Part shown: piece by piece, positions 8,243-17,935 of the stretch
How positions within the stretch are numbered: position 1 is the stretch's first letter
Layout of the letters: every line of letters begins with the position of its first letter
Assembly: GCF_025562715.2 (NCBI RefSeq)
Contig: NZ_JAPFCC010000001.1
Location: 1,258,501 to 1,322,500 of the forward strand
Direction: 5' to 3'
DNA length: 64,000 nucleotides
DNA from: Endozoicomonas gorgoniicola
GTDB lineage: Bacteria > Pseudomonadota > Gammaproteobacteria > Pseudomonadales > Endozoicomonadaceae
Notes under the pieces: generated by a model
Seen by the model: only the letters and a program-made list of their open reading frames with translations
Database searches by the model: none
What the model was told of the DNA's origin: nothing
Program-made: the position numbers and the translations under genes

Positions 8243-9682
8243 ATGGACTTTAATCGTCTTGTTGGTTTGCGAACACACCCTTCATGGCGTCTGCTGCAGG
8301 CAGACAGCGCACCACTGATCATAAGTTTCTTATACCAATCCTTTATTCTCACCAATAAGCGATCAATAGCGGCAGAAACCCTGGCGACTCAGCTGGACGA
8401 TTACCTGCACCATTTGCGTGAGACCACCGGAGAGAACCGCTTTCCCAGAAAAGGGCGTGATTACCTGAATGACTGGGCATCTGGAGAGCAGGGCTACCTG
8501 CGAAAATACTACCCCGCCGCCGGTATGGGTGATGAGCCGCTGTTTGATTTGACGCCATCGACAGAGAAAGTCATAGAGTGGATTAACACCTTTGAGCAGA
8601 AGCAGTTTGTGGGTACAGAGTCCCGGCTGTTAACGGTATTCCGTTTATTAAGTGAGGTGGCCAGAGACACCGAGACTGATCCCCAACAGCGCATTGACCG
8701 GCTGGAACGGGAAAAAGCCAAACTGGAGCAGGAAATTGCCAGTCTGAAAAGTGGTCACATGGTGCCTCATGATCCAACGCGGGTGAAAGAAAAGTTCCTG
8801 CAGGCAGAAGACACCGCAAGGCAGTTGTTGTCTGATTTCAGGCAGGTAGAGGAAAATTTCAGACACCTGGATCGTGGTGTAAGGGAGCGTATTACCACAG
8901 CCAGCAGCGGTAAAGGGAAAATGCTGGATGATATTTTCTCGGAGCAGGATGCCATTACTGAATCGGACCAGGGGCGAAGCTTTAAAGCGTTCTGGTCATG
9001 GCTGATGTCTCGTGCCAGTCAGGATGAATTACAGACGACACTGGAAAAAGTTCTTGCACTGCCGGAAATTCAGAGCCTGCAACACGATGAGCTGCTGTCC
9101 AGAATCCGTTTTCGGTTGCTGGAAGCCGGAGAGAAAGTTAACAGCACCTGCGCCCAGCTGGTTGAGCAGTTGCGACGCTATCTTGATGATCAGGCATGGT
9201 TGGAAAACCGTCGTATAATGGAGATTGTCAGAGAGATTGAACAAAGTGCCGTAACAGTGCGACAAAGCCCGCCACCGGATAAATTGTTTACGACCCTGTC
9301 ACTTAATAAGCCTGCGATGGAGATGCCCATGTCAAGAGGGTTGTTCCGGCCTGCGACCCGCCCTGTGATCAGTGAAACGCCTGAAGAAGGTGAAGCTGAT
9401 TTTGATACTACGGCTTTATACACTCAGCACTATGTGGATGAAAGAGCGTTGCTGGCCCGTATCCGTTTTGCCTTGCAGTCACGACAGCAGATCAGCCTTG
9501 CAGAGCTGGTAAAGCTGCACCCTGTGGAGAAAGGGTTAAGCGAAGTCGTCGCCTATCTGCACATTGCCTCAGAGTCTGACCATGCGTTAGTCCATTCTGA
9601 CAGCAGTGAAGAGATCATCTGGCACGATGCACAGGGGCGTCAAAAAGAAGCAGTAATGCCTGTTGTTATTTTCACACGTTAA
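8243..9682 (+). CDS. jetA: Wadjet subunit JetA (MksF-like kleisin, DUF3375)
   Basis: JetA is the kleisin of the Wadjet SMC complex, which extrudes and destroys small circular DNA. The 479-residue protein opens with the DUF3375 hallmark (THPSWRLLQADSAPLIISFL), has a coiled-coil stretch near 150-175 (a run of Glu/Lys/Leu heptads), and ends with a winged-helix-like region. No clear ribosome-binding site precedes the ATG, but the N-terminus fits the family and no better start is in frame. It is 110 bases after accD and 21 bases before jetB; the four jet genes form one operon. Confidence 0.88.
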   Translation: MDFNRLVGLRTHPSWRLLQADSAPLIISFLYQSFILTNKRSIAAETLATQLDDYLHHLRETTGENRFPRKGRDYLNDWASGEQGYLRKYYPAAGMGDEPLFDLTPSTEKVIEWINTFEQKQFVGTESRLLTVFRLLSEVARDTETDPQQRIDRLEREKAKLEQEIASLKSGHMVPHDPTRVKEKFLQAEDTARQLLSDFRQVEENFRHLDRGVRERITTASSGKGKMLDDIFSEQDAITESDQGRSFKAFWSWLMSRASQDELQTTLEKVLALPEIQSLQHDELLSRIRFRLLEAGEKVNSTCAQLVEQLRRYLDDQAWLENRRIMEIVREIEQSAVTVRQSPPPDKLFTTLSLNKPAMEMPMSRGLFRPATRPVISETPEEGEADFDTTALYTQHYVDERALLARIRFALQSRQQISLAELVKLHPVEKGLSEVVAYLHIASESDHALVHSDSSEEIIWHDAQGRQKEAVMPVVIFTR

Positions 9683-9703
9683 AGGTAGAAGGCTGAACTA
9701 AAA

Positions 9704-10306
9704 GTGAATACGAACACGCAAAGCGAGCATTCAGCATCGGACGACCCGGCGCTGGGTACGGTGGTGGTTAATCTGATGAAAGGTGTTGTCTACCGGGATC
9801 TTAATCCTGATGTCTGGCAGCAGCTTGAAGAGCTTCATGCCAGGGTGATTGACTATGTGGCGGTCATGGGGCTGAACCTGATTGTTGATGAGGCGGAGGG
9901 GTATGCTTATTTGAAACAGGTCAGCGATGAAGAACGCTCTGTCCCTAAGCTGATCGCACGCCGACCTCTGAGTTTCCCGATCAGCCTGCTGTGTGTGCTG
10001 TTGCGCAAAAAAATGGTAGAGCAGGATGCGGGTGGTGGCGAGGCTCGACTGATTTTAACCCGTGAGCAGATTGTGGAAATGATGCGGGTTTTTCTGCCAG
10101 ATCGTGCTAATGAGGCACGGCTCTTTGACCAGATTGATACTTATATTAATAAAGTGTCTGAATTCGGTTTTCTGAAAAAGCTCAACACCAACCCACCTGC
10201 CTGGGAAGTGCGCCGTATCATCAAGGCACTGGTCGATGCAGACTGGTTGGCAGACTTCAATGAAAAGTTAAAGGTATATCGGGATCATGCAGAATCAGTC
10301 GCTTGA
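9704..10306 (+). CDS. jetB: Wadjet subunit JetB (MksE-like KITE protein, DUF4194)
   Basis: JetB is the winged-helix KITE partner that binds the JetA kleisin. The 200-residue product fits DUF4194: GTVVVNLMKGVVYRDLNPDVW, YLKQVSDEERSVPKLIARRPL, then SFPISLLCVLLRKKMVE and a C-terminal EVRRIIKALVDADWL helix. Translation starts at a GTG with AGAAGG upstream. The last 20 bases overlap the start of jetC, so the two are translationally coupled. Confidence 0.88.
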   Translation: MNTNTQSEHSASDDPALGTVVVNLMKGVVYRDLNPDVWQQLEELHARVIDYVAVMGLNLIVDEAEGYAYLKQVSDEERSVPKLIARRPLSFPISLLCVLLRKKMVEQDAGGGEARLILTREQIVEMMRVFLPDRANEARLFDQIDTYINKVSEFGFLKKLNTNPPAWEVRRIIKALVDADWLADFNEKLKVYRDHAESVA

Positions 10307-13300
10307 TTTTTCATCGGACCAGTCCCGGGCAGGGTTTCGTCTGCAGGGTCTGGAAGTTCTGAACTGGGGAACCTTCCATAAGAAAATATGGACTGCAAAA
10401 CCCGATGGCAACAACAGCCTGTTAACCGGTGATATTGGCTCAGGCAAATCGACGCTGGTGGACGCCATGACCACCTTGTTAGTACCCAGCCAGAAAATTA
10501 CCTACAACAAGGCGGCAGGAGCAGAGACCCGCGAGCGTAACATGACGTCTTATGTGAGGGGTTATTTTAAAAGTGCAAAAGACGACGATACGTTGTCTGC
10601 CAAAGCGGTCGCCCTGCGAGACCATAACAGCTACAGCGTACTGTTGGCCCGGTTTGTTAATGAAGGCTTTGACCAGACTATAACACTGGCTCAGGTGTTC
10701 TGGAGCAGGGACAATAATAACTCCCCGGAACGCTTTTTTATTGTGGCCCGTAAACCACTGTCCATTAATCAACACTTCAGCAACTTTGGCAGTGATATTG
10801 CTGATCTGAAGAAAAAGCTGAAGCGGGTTGAGCATGTAAAAGTCTTTGACAGTTTTTCACAGTACCAGGCCGAGTTCCGTCGTCAGATGGGTATCGAGAA
10901 CGATCAGGCCATGGATTTGCTCTATCAGACCGTGTCAATGAAGTCTGTGGGTAATCTGACGGACTTTGTCCGCAGTCATATGCTGGAAAGCACCGATGTC
11001 GAGGACAAGGTAGAAGAACTTAGTCGTCAGTTTGATAATCTGAACCGGGCTCATGAAGCAGTTTTAAAAGCCCGGCAGCAGATTGAACTGCTACAGCCAA
11101 TGGTGGACGACTGCCAGCGATATGAAGAGCTGGAAGCTGCGATACAGTCCTTCAAACAGTGCCGGGACGCGCTCTACGGTTATTTTGCCGAAAAAAAAAT
11201 AACGTTGCTTGACCAACGGATTCAGCGCCGGGAGCAGGATCAGAAAAAGCTTGAGAGCCGCTTGAATGAAGTGCTGCTTTCTCTGGAAGACCTTCGGGCC
11301 AGCTTGCGGGAAACAGAACGTTCCATCGAGCAGAATGGCGGTCAGCGACTGTCAGAATTGAAAACCGAAATAGAACGGTTGAGCCGGGAAAAGGATCGTC
11401 TGGTCAAAAGCAGCGATGACTATCTGGCTTTGTGTCGCTATCTGGATATGCCGGAACCTAAAGACGACAATGTTTTTTTTGCGAATCGTGAAGAAGCGGC
11501 AGAAAGTCAGGATCGTCTGGAGAAACAGCAGGCTGAATTACAGAATGAGCAGGTGGAGCAGGCGGTCGGTTTAAAACAGTTGCGGGATGAGCATAAGACT
11601 TTAAGCAGTGAAATCGACTCTCTGAAAGGGCGTAAATCCAATATACCCAGCCGAAATCTGTCTATTCGCGACACCCTGTGCAGCACCCTTGGTTTATCAG
11701 AAGACGTATTGCCCTTTGCCGGTGAACTGCTTCAGGTGCGGGAAGAAGATAAGCAGTGGGAGGGTGCGATAGAGCGGTTGTTGCATAACTTTGCACTGAG
11801 CCTGCTGGTGCCTGAAGAGCATTATGACGCTGTGGCTCACTATGTAAACCGGACTCACCTTAAAGGGCGACTGGTGTATTACCGTGTCCGTACACCGGCA
11901 AAGCACCCCCACACTTCAGTGGATAAACGTTCTCTCAGCCGAAAGGTATCCATAAAAACAGACAGTGGCTTTTACAGTTGGCTGGAGTATGAACTGCTGC
12001 AGCGATTTGATTACATTTGCTGCGATAGCCTGGACGAATTCCGCAAGGAGTCCCGATGCATAACGGCCACCGGGCAGATAAAAAGCAGTGGCAGTCGTCA
12101 CGAAAAAGACGACCGGTATCGTATTGATGACCGGTCACGATTTGTACTGGGCTGGAGTAACCGGGAAAAGATACTGGCGCTTGAAACAAGTCGCAGCGTG
12201 TTGGAAAAAGGCATTCAGGTAGCTGCCCGTGAGCAGAGTGAATTTACCCGAAAGCTTAAAAAGCTCGGTGATAGTCAGGTCAAGCTGAAACTGTTATTAA
12301 ATTTTCAGTCCTTTGGTGATATTAACTGGCAGCCGCTGGCTTTGAGCATTCAATCCCTGGAAGTGGAGAAAAAAGAACTGGAAGCCGGTTCGGATATTCT
12401 CAAAACCCTGCGTGAACGGCTGGTGAACACTGAGGCACAAGTTAAGGAGAGGGAAGAACTTGAACGTAAGCTGATCAGGGAATCGGGGGCTGCTGTTGAA
12501 AAACTGAAGCAGGATCGTTCTCTCAGGGAGCAGTCAGAACAGCAGCTGAGTGATGTGCCAGAAGACCTCAAGACCAGCAGCTTTAAAACCCTGACCGGGC
12601 TGGAAGAAGAAGCTCTGGAAGGTAAGAAAATCACTATAGAGAATTGTGACAGCAGTCAGGTCGCATTCCGGAAATGGCTGCAGGATCGTCTTGACAGCAA
12701 GGAGCGCAGTGCAAGAAACCTGTCGTCAAATATCACCGGGAAAATGGCTGACTATAAAAATGCTTACCCCAATGAAACCAGGGAAGTAGACGCTTCCATG
12801 GCATCAGCGGGTGAGTTCGGTGAGATGCTGAGAACGCTGGCGGGTGAAGATTTGCCACGCCATGAAGGACGCTTCAAGCAGATGCTGAATGAAGGCACCA
12901 TTCATAACATGGCGATGTTTCAGAACTGGCTCGACCAGCAACAGCAAACCATTCGTGACAAAATTGATACGATCAACCGTTCACTGGCAACGATTGATTA
13001 CAGTGACGGCACTTATATCCGGCTGGTGGCTGATAGTCATCGTGATGCGGAGATCAATCAGTTCAAAATAGACCTGCGCAACTGCCTGGGTGGTACCTTG
13101 TCATCGGATAACACTGAAACCTATGCAGAAAACAAGTTTATTCAGGTAAAAACCATTATTGAACGGTTCAATGGCAGGGAAGGTCAGACCGATCTGGATA
13201 AACGCTGGACAAAGAAAGTTACCGATGTCCGTAACTGGTTTTTGTTTAATGCGTCAGAGCGATACCGTGAAGACGACTCCGAGAAAGAGTTTTATTCCGA

Positions 13301-13688
13301 CTCAGCGGGAAAATCCGGTGGTCAGAAAGAGAAGCTGGCTTACACCATTCTTGCTGCTGCCCTGGCTTACCAGTTCGGGCTGGAGTGGGGGGAAACCCGT
13401 TCCCGCTCGTTCCGGTTTGTAATGATTGATGAAGCCTTTGGCCGGGGTTCTGATGAGTCAGCACGTTATGGACTTGAGCTGTTCCGCAAGCTTAATCTTC
13501 AATTGCTGATTGTGACACCTCTGCAAAAAATTCATGTGATAGAAGACTATGTAAGCTCAGTGCATTTTGTTCATAACGAGGGCGGCTGTAACTCGGTATT
13601 AAGAAACCTGTCTATTGAGCAGTACCATAAGGAAAAAGAGCAGGTGGCCAAACAGCAGCGCAGTTCAGAGGCTGTAACACTGAACTAA
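10287..13688 (+). CDS. jetC: Wadjet subunit JetC (MukB/MksB-like SMC ATPase)
   Basis: JetC is the motor ATPase of Wadjet. The 1133-residue protein has an SMC layout: Walker A GDIGSGKST at 48-56, long coiled coils either side of a central hinge (about 440-610, including RDTLCSTLGLSEDVLPFAGELL region), an ABC signature SGGQKEKL at about 1008-1016, and Walker B FVMIDEAFGRGSDE at about 1044. All ATPase motifs are intact, so the complex should be active. JetC-type SMCs are shorter than MukB (about 1490 residues), as here. Confidence 0.93.
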   Translation: MQNQSLDFSSDQSRAGFRLQGLEVLNWGTFHKKIWTAKPDGNNSLLTGDIGSGKSTLVDAMTTLLVPSQKITYNKAAGAETRERNMTSYVRGYFKSAKDDDTLSAKAVALRDHNSYSVLLARFVNEGFDQTITLAQVFWSRDNNNSPERFFIVARKPLSINQHFSNFGSDIADLKKKLKRVEHVKVFDSFSQYQAEFRRQMGIENDQAMDLLYQTVSMKSVGNLTDFVRSHMLESTDVEDKVEELSRQFDNLNRAHEAVLKARQQIELLQPMVDDCQRYEELEAAIQSFKQCRDALYGYFAEKKITLLDQRIQRREQDQKKLESRLNEVLLSLEDLRASLRETERSIEQNGGQRLSELKTEIERLSREKDRLVKSSDDYLALCRYLDMPEPKDDNVFFANREEAAESQDRLEKQQAELQNEQVEQAVGLKQLRDEHKTLSSEIDSLKGRKSNIPSRNLSIRDTLCSTLGLSEDVLPFAGELLQVREEDKQWEGAIERLLHNFALSLLVPEEHYDAVAHYVNRTHLKGRLVYYRVRTPAKHPHTSVDKRSLSRKVSIKTDSGFYSWLEYELLQRFDYICCDSLDEFRKESRCITATGQIKSSGSRHEKDDRYRIDDRSRFVLGWSNREKILALETSRSVLEKGIQVAAREQSEFTRKLKKLGDSQVKLKLLLNFQSFGDINWQPLALSIQSLEVEKKELEAGSDILKTLRERLVNTEAQVKEREELERKLIRESGAAVEKLKQDRSLREQSEQQLSDVPEDLKTSSFKTLTGLEEEALEGKKITIENCDSSQVAFRKWLQDRLDSKERSARNLSSNITGKMADYKNAYPNETREVDASMASAGEFGEMLRTLAGEDLPRHEGRFKQMLNEGTIHNMAMFQNWLDQQQQTIRDKIDTINRSLATIDYSDGTYIRLVADSHRDAEINQFKIDLRNCLGGTLSSDNTETYAENKFIQVKTIIERFNGREGQTDLDKRWTKKVTDVRNWFLFNASERYREDDSEKEFYSDSAGKSGGQKEKLAYTILAAALAYQFGLEWGETRSRSFRFVMIDEAFGRGSDESARYGLELFRKLNLQLLIVTPLQKIHVIEDYVSSVHFVHNEGGCNSVLRNLSIEQYHKEKEQVAKQQRSSEAVTLN

Positions 13689-13689
13689 G

Positions 13690-14874
13690 ATGATCACTCA
13701 AAAGGAACTCAAAAAAAAAGCCACACGACCCTGGTCGACCGGTGGCTTTTTAAGACAGTGGCTGGCAGGTGAAACGGTATTTCCCCTGGAAATACCGTTT
13801 GCCAAACCATCGGGTCGAACCCTGACCAGTGACTTTGTTAAGGTACGTGACTGGATTGCCATGCTCCAGTGTCATTCAAGCTCAGTCAAAGGATCGGGCT
13901 ACCGGCTGGAATACAAAACCGTTAACCATAAACAACTGGGGCAGCAACGACTGCCCGACCGGATTGTGTTTGAAAGTCGTGATGACTGGTTAGGGTTCAT
14001 TGGCTGCAAAGACGCGTTCAGGCAGTTTAACGAAATAACGGGCATGACTAAACGTCAGCTGCCAGACGTTATGCCGTTTTTATCTGAAAAGCCTCTGAAG
14101 GTCATTGAGCATGCAGACAGTTGGCACAACCTGATCAGGGTTTGCCGGTATTTCCAGATTCGTCCGCAGCCAGATCGCTATATACGACAACTGGATATAC
14201 AGGGGGTTGATACCAAGTTTATCGAAAGTCATAAAAGTATTTTGAGCGAACTGCTGATCCTGGCACTTGAAGATGATGACTTTGATGATTCCGTCACTGG
14301 TCTGGCGGAGAATGGTTTCGAGCGTCGTTTCGGGCTACGCTTTGATGAGCCGCTGATACGGTTCAGGCTACTTGACAGCCAGAAGCCTGTGACAGACATG
14401 AGCGTACCCCTGTCGCAGTTTGTCGAACCGACAGAGCAGAATATTACCGCCGTTTATATTACCGAAAACAAAATTAATGGGCTGACTTTCCCTGAAGTGA
14501 AGGATGCCATGGTGATTTTTGGTCTGGGCTATGGTGTCCGGTCACTGAAGAACGTGGAGTGGTTGCAGGGGAAAAAAATTATCTATTGGGGTGATATTGA
14601 TACCCATGGTTTTTCAATTCTCTCGGCTGTTCGTCAGTCTTTCCCTCAGACCGAGTCCCTTTTAATGGATCAGGCGACGCTGGATCAGCATAAGCACCTG
14701 TGCGTTCAGGAGAGCGAGAGCAAACGATTTACAGGCCAGCTGAATAATCTTACTGTGCCAGAATCTGCACTATTTACAGCCCTTAAAAACAATGAGCAGG
14801 CCGATAACCTGCGTCTGGAGCAGGAGCGGGTTGGTTACTCCTTTATCATTCAGGCACTGAAACAGCCTGAATAA
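13690..14874 (+). CDS. jetD: Wadjet nuclease JetD (DUF3322-DUF2220, Toprim-like)
   Basis: JetD is the topoisomerase VI-like nuclease that cuts circular DNA held by JetABC. The 394-residue protein has an N-terminal DUF3322 region and a C-terminal DUF2220/Toprim domain. The putative metal ligands are present: the Glu in VYITENKINGLTFP (about residue 259) and the Asp pair in YWGDIDTHGF (about 301-304). The ATG lies one base after the jetC stop. The presence of jetD distinguishes this from plain MksBEF condensin operons that lack the nuclease. Confidence 0.92.
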   Translation: MITQKELKKKATRPWSTGGFLRQWLAGETVFPLEIPFAKPSGRTLTSDFVKVRDWIAMLQCHSSSVKGSGYRLEYKTVNHKQLGQQRLPDRIVFESRDDWLGFIGCKDAFRQFNEITGMTKRQLPDVMPFLSEKPLKVIEHADSWHNLIRVCRYFQIRPQPDRYIRQLDIQGVDTKFIESHKSILSELLILALEDDDFDDSVTGLAENGFERRFGLRFDEPLIRFRLLDSQKPVTDMSVPLSQFVEPTEQNITAVYITENKINGLTFPEVKDAMVIFGLGYGVRSLKNVEWLQGKKIIYWGDIDTHGFSILSAVRQSFPQTESLLMDQATLDQHKHLCVQESESKRFTGQLNNLTVPESALFTALKNNEQADNLRLEQERVGYSFIIQALKQPE

Positions 14875-14875
14875 T

Positions 14876-14924
14876 CGCTGTCCGCTGTCCGCTGCCCGCT
14901 GTCCACTACGGGCTACGGGCTACG
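14876..14924. repeat. Two short heptamer arrays between jetD and folC
   Basis: Four CGCTGTC-type heptamers (14876-14903, third unit CGCTGCC) are followed by two ACGGGCT heptamers plus ACG (14908-14924). GCCCG and CGGGC segments in the two arrays can pair. The 89-base jetD-folC gap holds nothing else recognisable. Confidence 0.75.
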
Positions 14925-14963
14925 AAAACCTCTTAACCTGAACACACCATCTGAAACTTAATC

Positions 14964-16238
14964 ATGTCACCTACAACATTTAAACAACTCAACGACTGGC
15001 TGCACTGGCTGGAAACAACACGACCAGAAACCAACATTGAGCTGGGGTTAACCAGAATCCATAAGGTGCTGGACAACGCCAGACTTTTAAAGCCAGCCCC
15101 CTTTGTAATTACTGTCGCTGGCACTAACGGGAAAGGCTCTACCGTTGCATTGCTGGAATCCATTCTCACAGGTGCTGGTTATAACGTGGGTGCCTACACT
15201 TCGCCCCATATCCATCGATTCAATGAGCGAATAAGAATCAATGGAGTGGAAGTGTCCGATCAAAGCCTTTGTGAGGCGTTCTGTGACATTGACCGTCATC
15301 GGAAAGATAACTGGCTCAGCTATTTTGAATTTGCTGTAGCGGTAGCTGCCTACTGTTTCAAACAGGCTGATGTCGAGATTGCAATTATGGAAGTGGGTCT
15401 GGGTGGACGACTGGACGCCACTAATGCCATTGATCCTGACTTGTCCATTATCACCACCGTGGATCTTGATCATCAGGACTGGCTTGGCGACACCATTGAG
15501 GAAATAGCCAGAGAAAAAGCAGGCATTATGCGACCCGGTGTGCCTGCTATCTATGGTGACCCATCGGTTCCTGAGTCAATTATTGAGCAGGCTATTGCAG
15601 TTGAAGCGCCGCTTTATCGGCGTGGCACAGAGTTTAATATTTCTGTCGAAAAAACGACCTGGTACTGGCAGGGCAAGACCAGGCAAGGGCTGGAAGAAAA
15701 TATCCAAAAATTACCCGTACCTCAACTGGTTATAGATAATGCTGCAACCGTTATTCAGGCAGTCAAACTCTTGCCATATCCAGTGTCGTATGATCAACTA
15801 AGTGAAGGGATAGCCAGAGCGCGTCTCTCAGGAAGATATACGAAGGTTGTCGTAGAAAATAAAAATAACGACCCCGTAGAGGTAGTTTTTGATGTGGCCC
15901 ACAACCCGCAAGCTGCCCGAAAACTGAGAGAACGACTAGAACAAGACCCTGTGCCTGGTAAAACCCGTGCGCTGATCGCGATGTACAGAGACAAAGATTA
16001 TAAGTCTGTAGTCAACATATTAGCGCCTGTAATCGATGAGTGGTATGTCAGCGAGTTCGACTCGCCACGGGCTTTGGCTATGTCTGATTTGAAGGATGTA
16101 GTTAAGGACTGTGGCGGTAGCGTGGGAGATAATACCCCAATGACCGATATCGTCGATTGCTCCTCCTCTATTGATCGTTTGTTGATCGTTGGTTCATTCC
16201 AGACTGTCAGTCTGTACCTCAACCAAGCGGTAGAATAA
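14964..16238 (+). CDS. folC: Folylpolyglutamate / dihydrofolate synthase
   Basis: FolC joins glutamate to dihydropteroate and extends the polyglutamate tail of folates. The 424-residue Mur-ligase-family protein has the P-loop GTNGKGST at 53-60, AYTSPHIHRFNERIRING, the EVGLGGRLDATN block, TTVDLDHQDWLG, and VFDVAHNPQAARKL. It is the next member of the accD-folC neighbourhood after the Wadjet insertion. In Pseudomonas dedD, cvpA and purF come next; here the polysaccharide locus follows. Confidence 0.95.
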   Translation: MSPTTFKQLNDWLHWLETTRPETNIELGLTRIHKVLDNARLLKPAPFVITVAGTNGKGSTVALLESILTGAGYNVGAYTSPHIHRFNERIRINGVEVSDQSLCEAFCDIDRHRKDNWLSYFEFAVAVAAYCFKQADVEIAIMEVGLGGRLDATNAIDPDLSIITTVDLDHQDWLGDTIEEIAREKAGIMRPGVPAIYGDPSVPESIIEQAIAVEAPLYRRGTEFNISVEKTTWYWQGKTRQGLEENIQKLPVPQLVIDNAATVIQAVKLLPYPVSYDQLSEGIARARLSGRYTKVVVENKNNDPVEVVFDVAHNPQAARKLRERLEQDPVPGKTRALIAMYRDKDYKSVVNILAPVIDEWYVSEFDSPRALAMSDLKDVVKDCGGSVGDNTPMTDIVDCSSSIDRLLIVGSFQTVSLYLNQAVE

Positions 16239-16249
16239 TAACGCACCAT

Positions 16250-16282
16250 GTAGGTTGGGACGAGCAAAGCGACTCCCAACAC
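16250..16282. repeat. REP-like palindrome after folC
   Basis: The sequence starts GTAGGTTGGGA and closes TCCCAACA, with 7 perfect pairs (GTTGGGA/TCCCAAC) around a short GC-containing loop. The GTAG head and palindrome are characteristic of REP elements. It sits 11 bases after folC and is similar in its outer arm to the palindrome at 8162. Confidence 0.6.
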
Positions 16283-16287
16283 TCAAC

Positions 16288-16316
16288 TTGACCAGGAAAG
16301 ATAAAGCCCTTACTTA
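16288..16316 (+). promoter_or_regulatory. Candidate promoter for the polysaccharide operon
   Basis: TTGACC (16288-16293) is followed after 17 bases by TACTTA (16311-16316). The manC start is about 200 bases downstream, leaving a long AT-rich leader. I looked for a JUMPstart/ops element in this leader and did not find one. Tentative. Confidence 0.3.
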
Positions 16317-16516
16317 TTCTACGAAAATCCATTTTCGCCCAAAAAAACAACACTGCTATTATGCTCTCTGAAATTAATAGAAGGCTCATGTAAGTGTGGC
16401 TAACAGATAACGAATAGAGTGCTATACGAAACGTTATATATCGATTCCCAATGAACGACGTCCAGTCTTAAGTCTCTTACAAAAAATCGTACAAAAAGAA
16501 TAAAAATCTTTAAGCC

Positions 16517-17935
16517 ATGAAAATAACACCAATAATATTATCAGGCGGCAATGGAAGCCGCCTGTGGCCGCAGTCAAGGGCTCTTTACCCCAAACAGTTT
16601 TTAGCACTGGTTAATGATAAAACCATGCTTCAGAACACGCTGGAACGGGTGGGTAATTCTGATATTTACTCTGACCCGGTTGTTGTGTCCAATGAAGAGC
16701 ACCGGTTTATTGTTGCCGAGCAAAGTCGTGATACAGGGGTTGTGCTGGAGACTATCATTCTTGAGCCTGTTGCACGTAATACTGCACCAGCGGTAGCTAT
16801 CGCTGCCCTCAATGCATTAGAAGCAAAGGGCGTTGAAGAAGATGCGCTGTTGCTGGTTTTAGCAGCCGACCATGTGATAGAAAATTTAAGGACATTTGAG
16901 AAGGCTGTCGATCTTGCAAAGCAATCGGCCCTTGAAGGTAAGTTGGTAACTTTTGGTATTGTCCCTGACCAGCCTGAAACCGGCTATGGGTATATAAAAG
17001 CAAAAGAGAAGGGTGGTGTGCAGCCGGTTGAGAGGTTTGTCGAAAAGCCTGATAAAACGACAGCGCAGGATTATGTGGCCTCTGGGGATTACTACTGGAA
17101 TTCTGGCATGTTCCTATTCAGCGCAAGGCAGTACCTGAATGAGTTACAAACCCTTGAGCCTGCCATGTATCAGGCTTGTGTTAATGCCTATCAGTTATCG
17201 GTTAAAGACAGGGATTTTATTCGTCTTGATAAGGCTGCATTTGAAGAATGCCCGGATAACTCCATTGACTATGCAGTGATGGAAAAAACCCGGAACGCAG
17301 TAGTTGTTCCAATGGCTGCAGGATGGTGCGATGTTGGTTCCTGGTCGGCCCTGTGGATGCTGGAAGAAAAAGACGACGCTAATAATGCAATTCAGGGCGA
17401 TGTGATTTTAAATAATGTGCAAAACTGCTATGTCCGTTCAGAAAAAAAATTGATTGCAGCGGTTGGTGTTCAGGATCTGGTTATAACAGAAAGCGACGAC
17501 GCATTGTTGATTGTTCATAAAGAGGCTGTTCAGGATGTTAAAAAAGTAGTTGAACAGCTGAAAAAAGAGAACCGGCCTGAAGCGTTGATGCATAGAAAGG
17601 TATACCGCCCCTGGGGTTATTATGACTCAATAGATTCAGAAGGTCGCTTTCAGGTAAAACGCATTACGGTTAATGCAGGCGAAAAACTTTCGGTTCAGAA
17701 ACATCACCACAGGGCAGAGCACTGGGTTGTGGTCAGTGGAACAGCGAAGGTGACGCTTGGTGATAAAGAACTTCTGGTGACGGAAAATCAATCAACTTAT
17801 ATCCCTATTGGCGAAGTTCATGCTCTTGAAAATCCCGGAAAAATACCTTTGCAGTTAATTGAGGTGCAGACGGGCAGTTATCTGGGAGAGGATGATATTG
17901 TTCGGTTTGATGACCTTTATGGGAGAGCAAAATGA
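16517..17935 (+). CDS. manC: Mannose-1-phosphate guanylyltransferase / mannose-6-phosphate isomerase
   Basis: This bifunctional type II PMI enzyme makes GDP-mannose, and can also isomerise fructose-6-phosphate to mannose-6-phosphate. The 472-residue protein has the nucleotidyltransferase signature GGNGSRLWPQS (10-20) and YPKQF, then FVEKPD and, in the C-terminal cupin isomerase domain, RPWGYYDSID, QKHHHRAEHWVVVSG and the conserved GEVHALEN block. It is the first gene of the plus-strand polysaccharide operon and overlaps manB by 4 bases. Confidence 0.95.
   Translation: MKITPIILSGGNGSRLWPQSRALYPKQFLALVNDKTMLQNTLERVGNSDIYSDPVVVSNEEHRFIVAEQSRDTGVVLETIILEPVARNTAPAVAIAALNALEAKGVEEDALLLVLAADHVIENLRTFEKAVDLAKQSALEGKLVTFGIVPDQPETGYGYIKAKEKGGVQPVERFVEKPDKTTAQDYVASGDYYWNSGMFLFSARQYLNELQTLEPAMYQACVNAYQLSVKDRDFIRLDKAAFEECPDNSIDYAVMEKTRNAVVVPMAAGWCDVGSWSALWMLEEKDDANNAIQGDVILNNVQNCYVRSEKKLIAAVGVQDLVITESDDALLIVHKEAVQDVKKVVEQLKKENRPEALMHRKVYRPWGYYDSIDSEGRFQVKRITVNAGEKLSVQKHHHRAEHWVVVSGTAKVTLGDKELLVTENQSTYIPIGEVHALENPGKIPLQLIEVQTGSYLGEDDIVRFDDLYGRAK

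Noticed and set aside
16239..16516. JUMPstart/ops element expected before the polysaccharide operon
   Set aside because: The leader was read through and no GGCGGTAG-type ops core was found.
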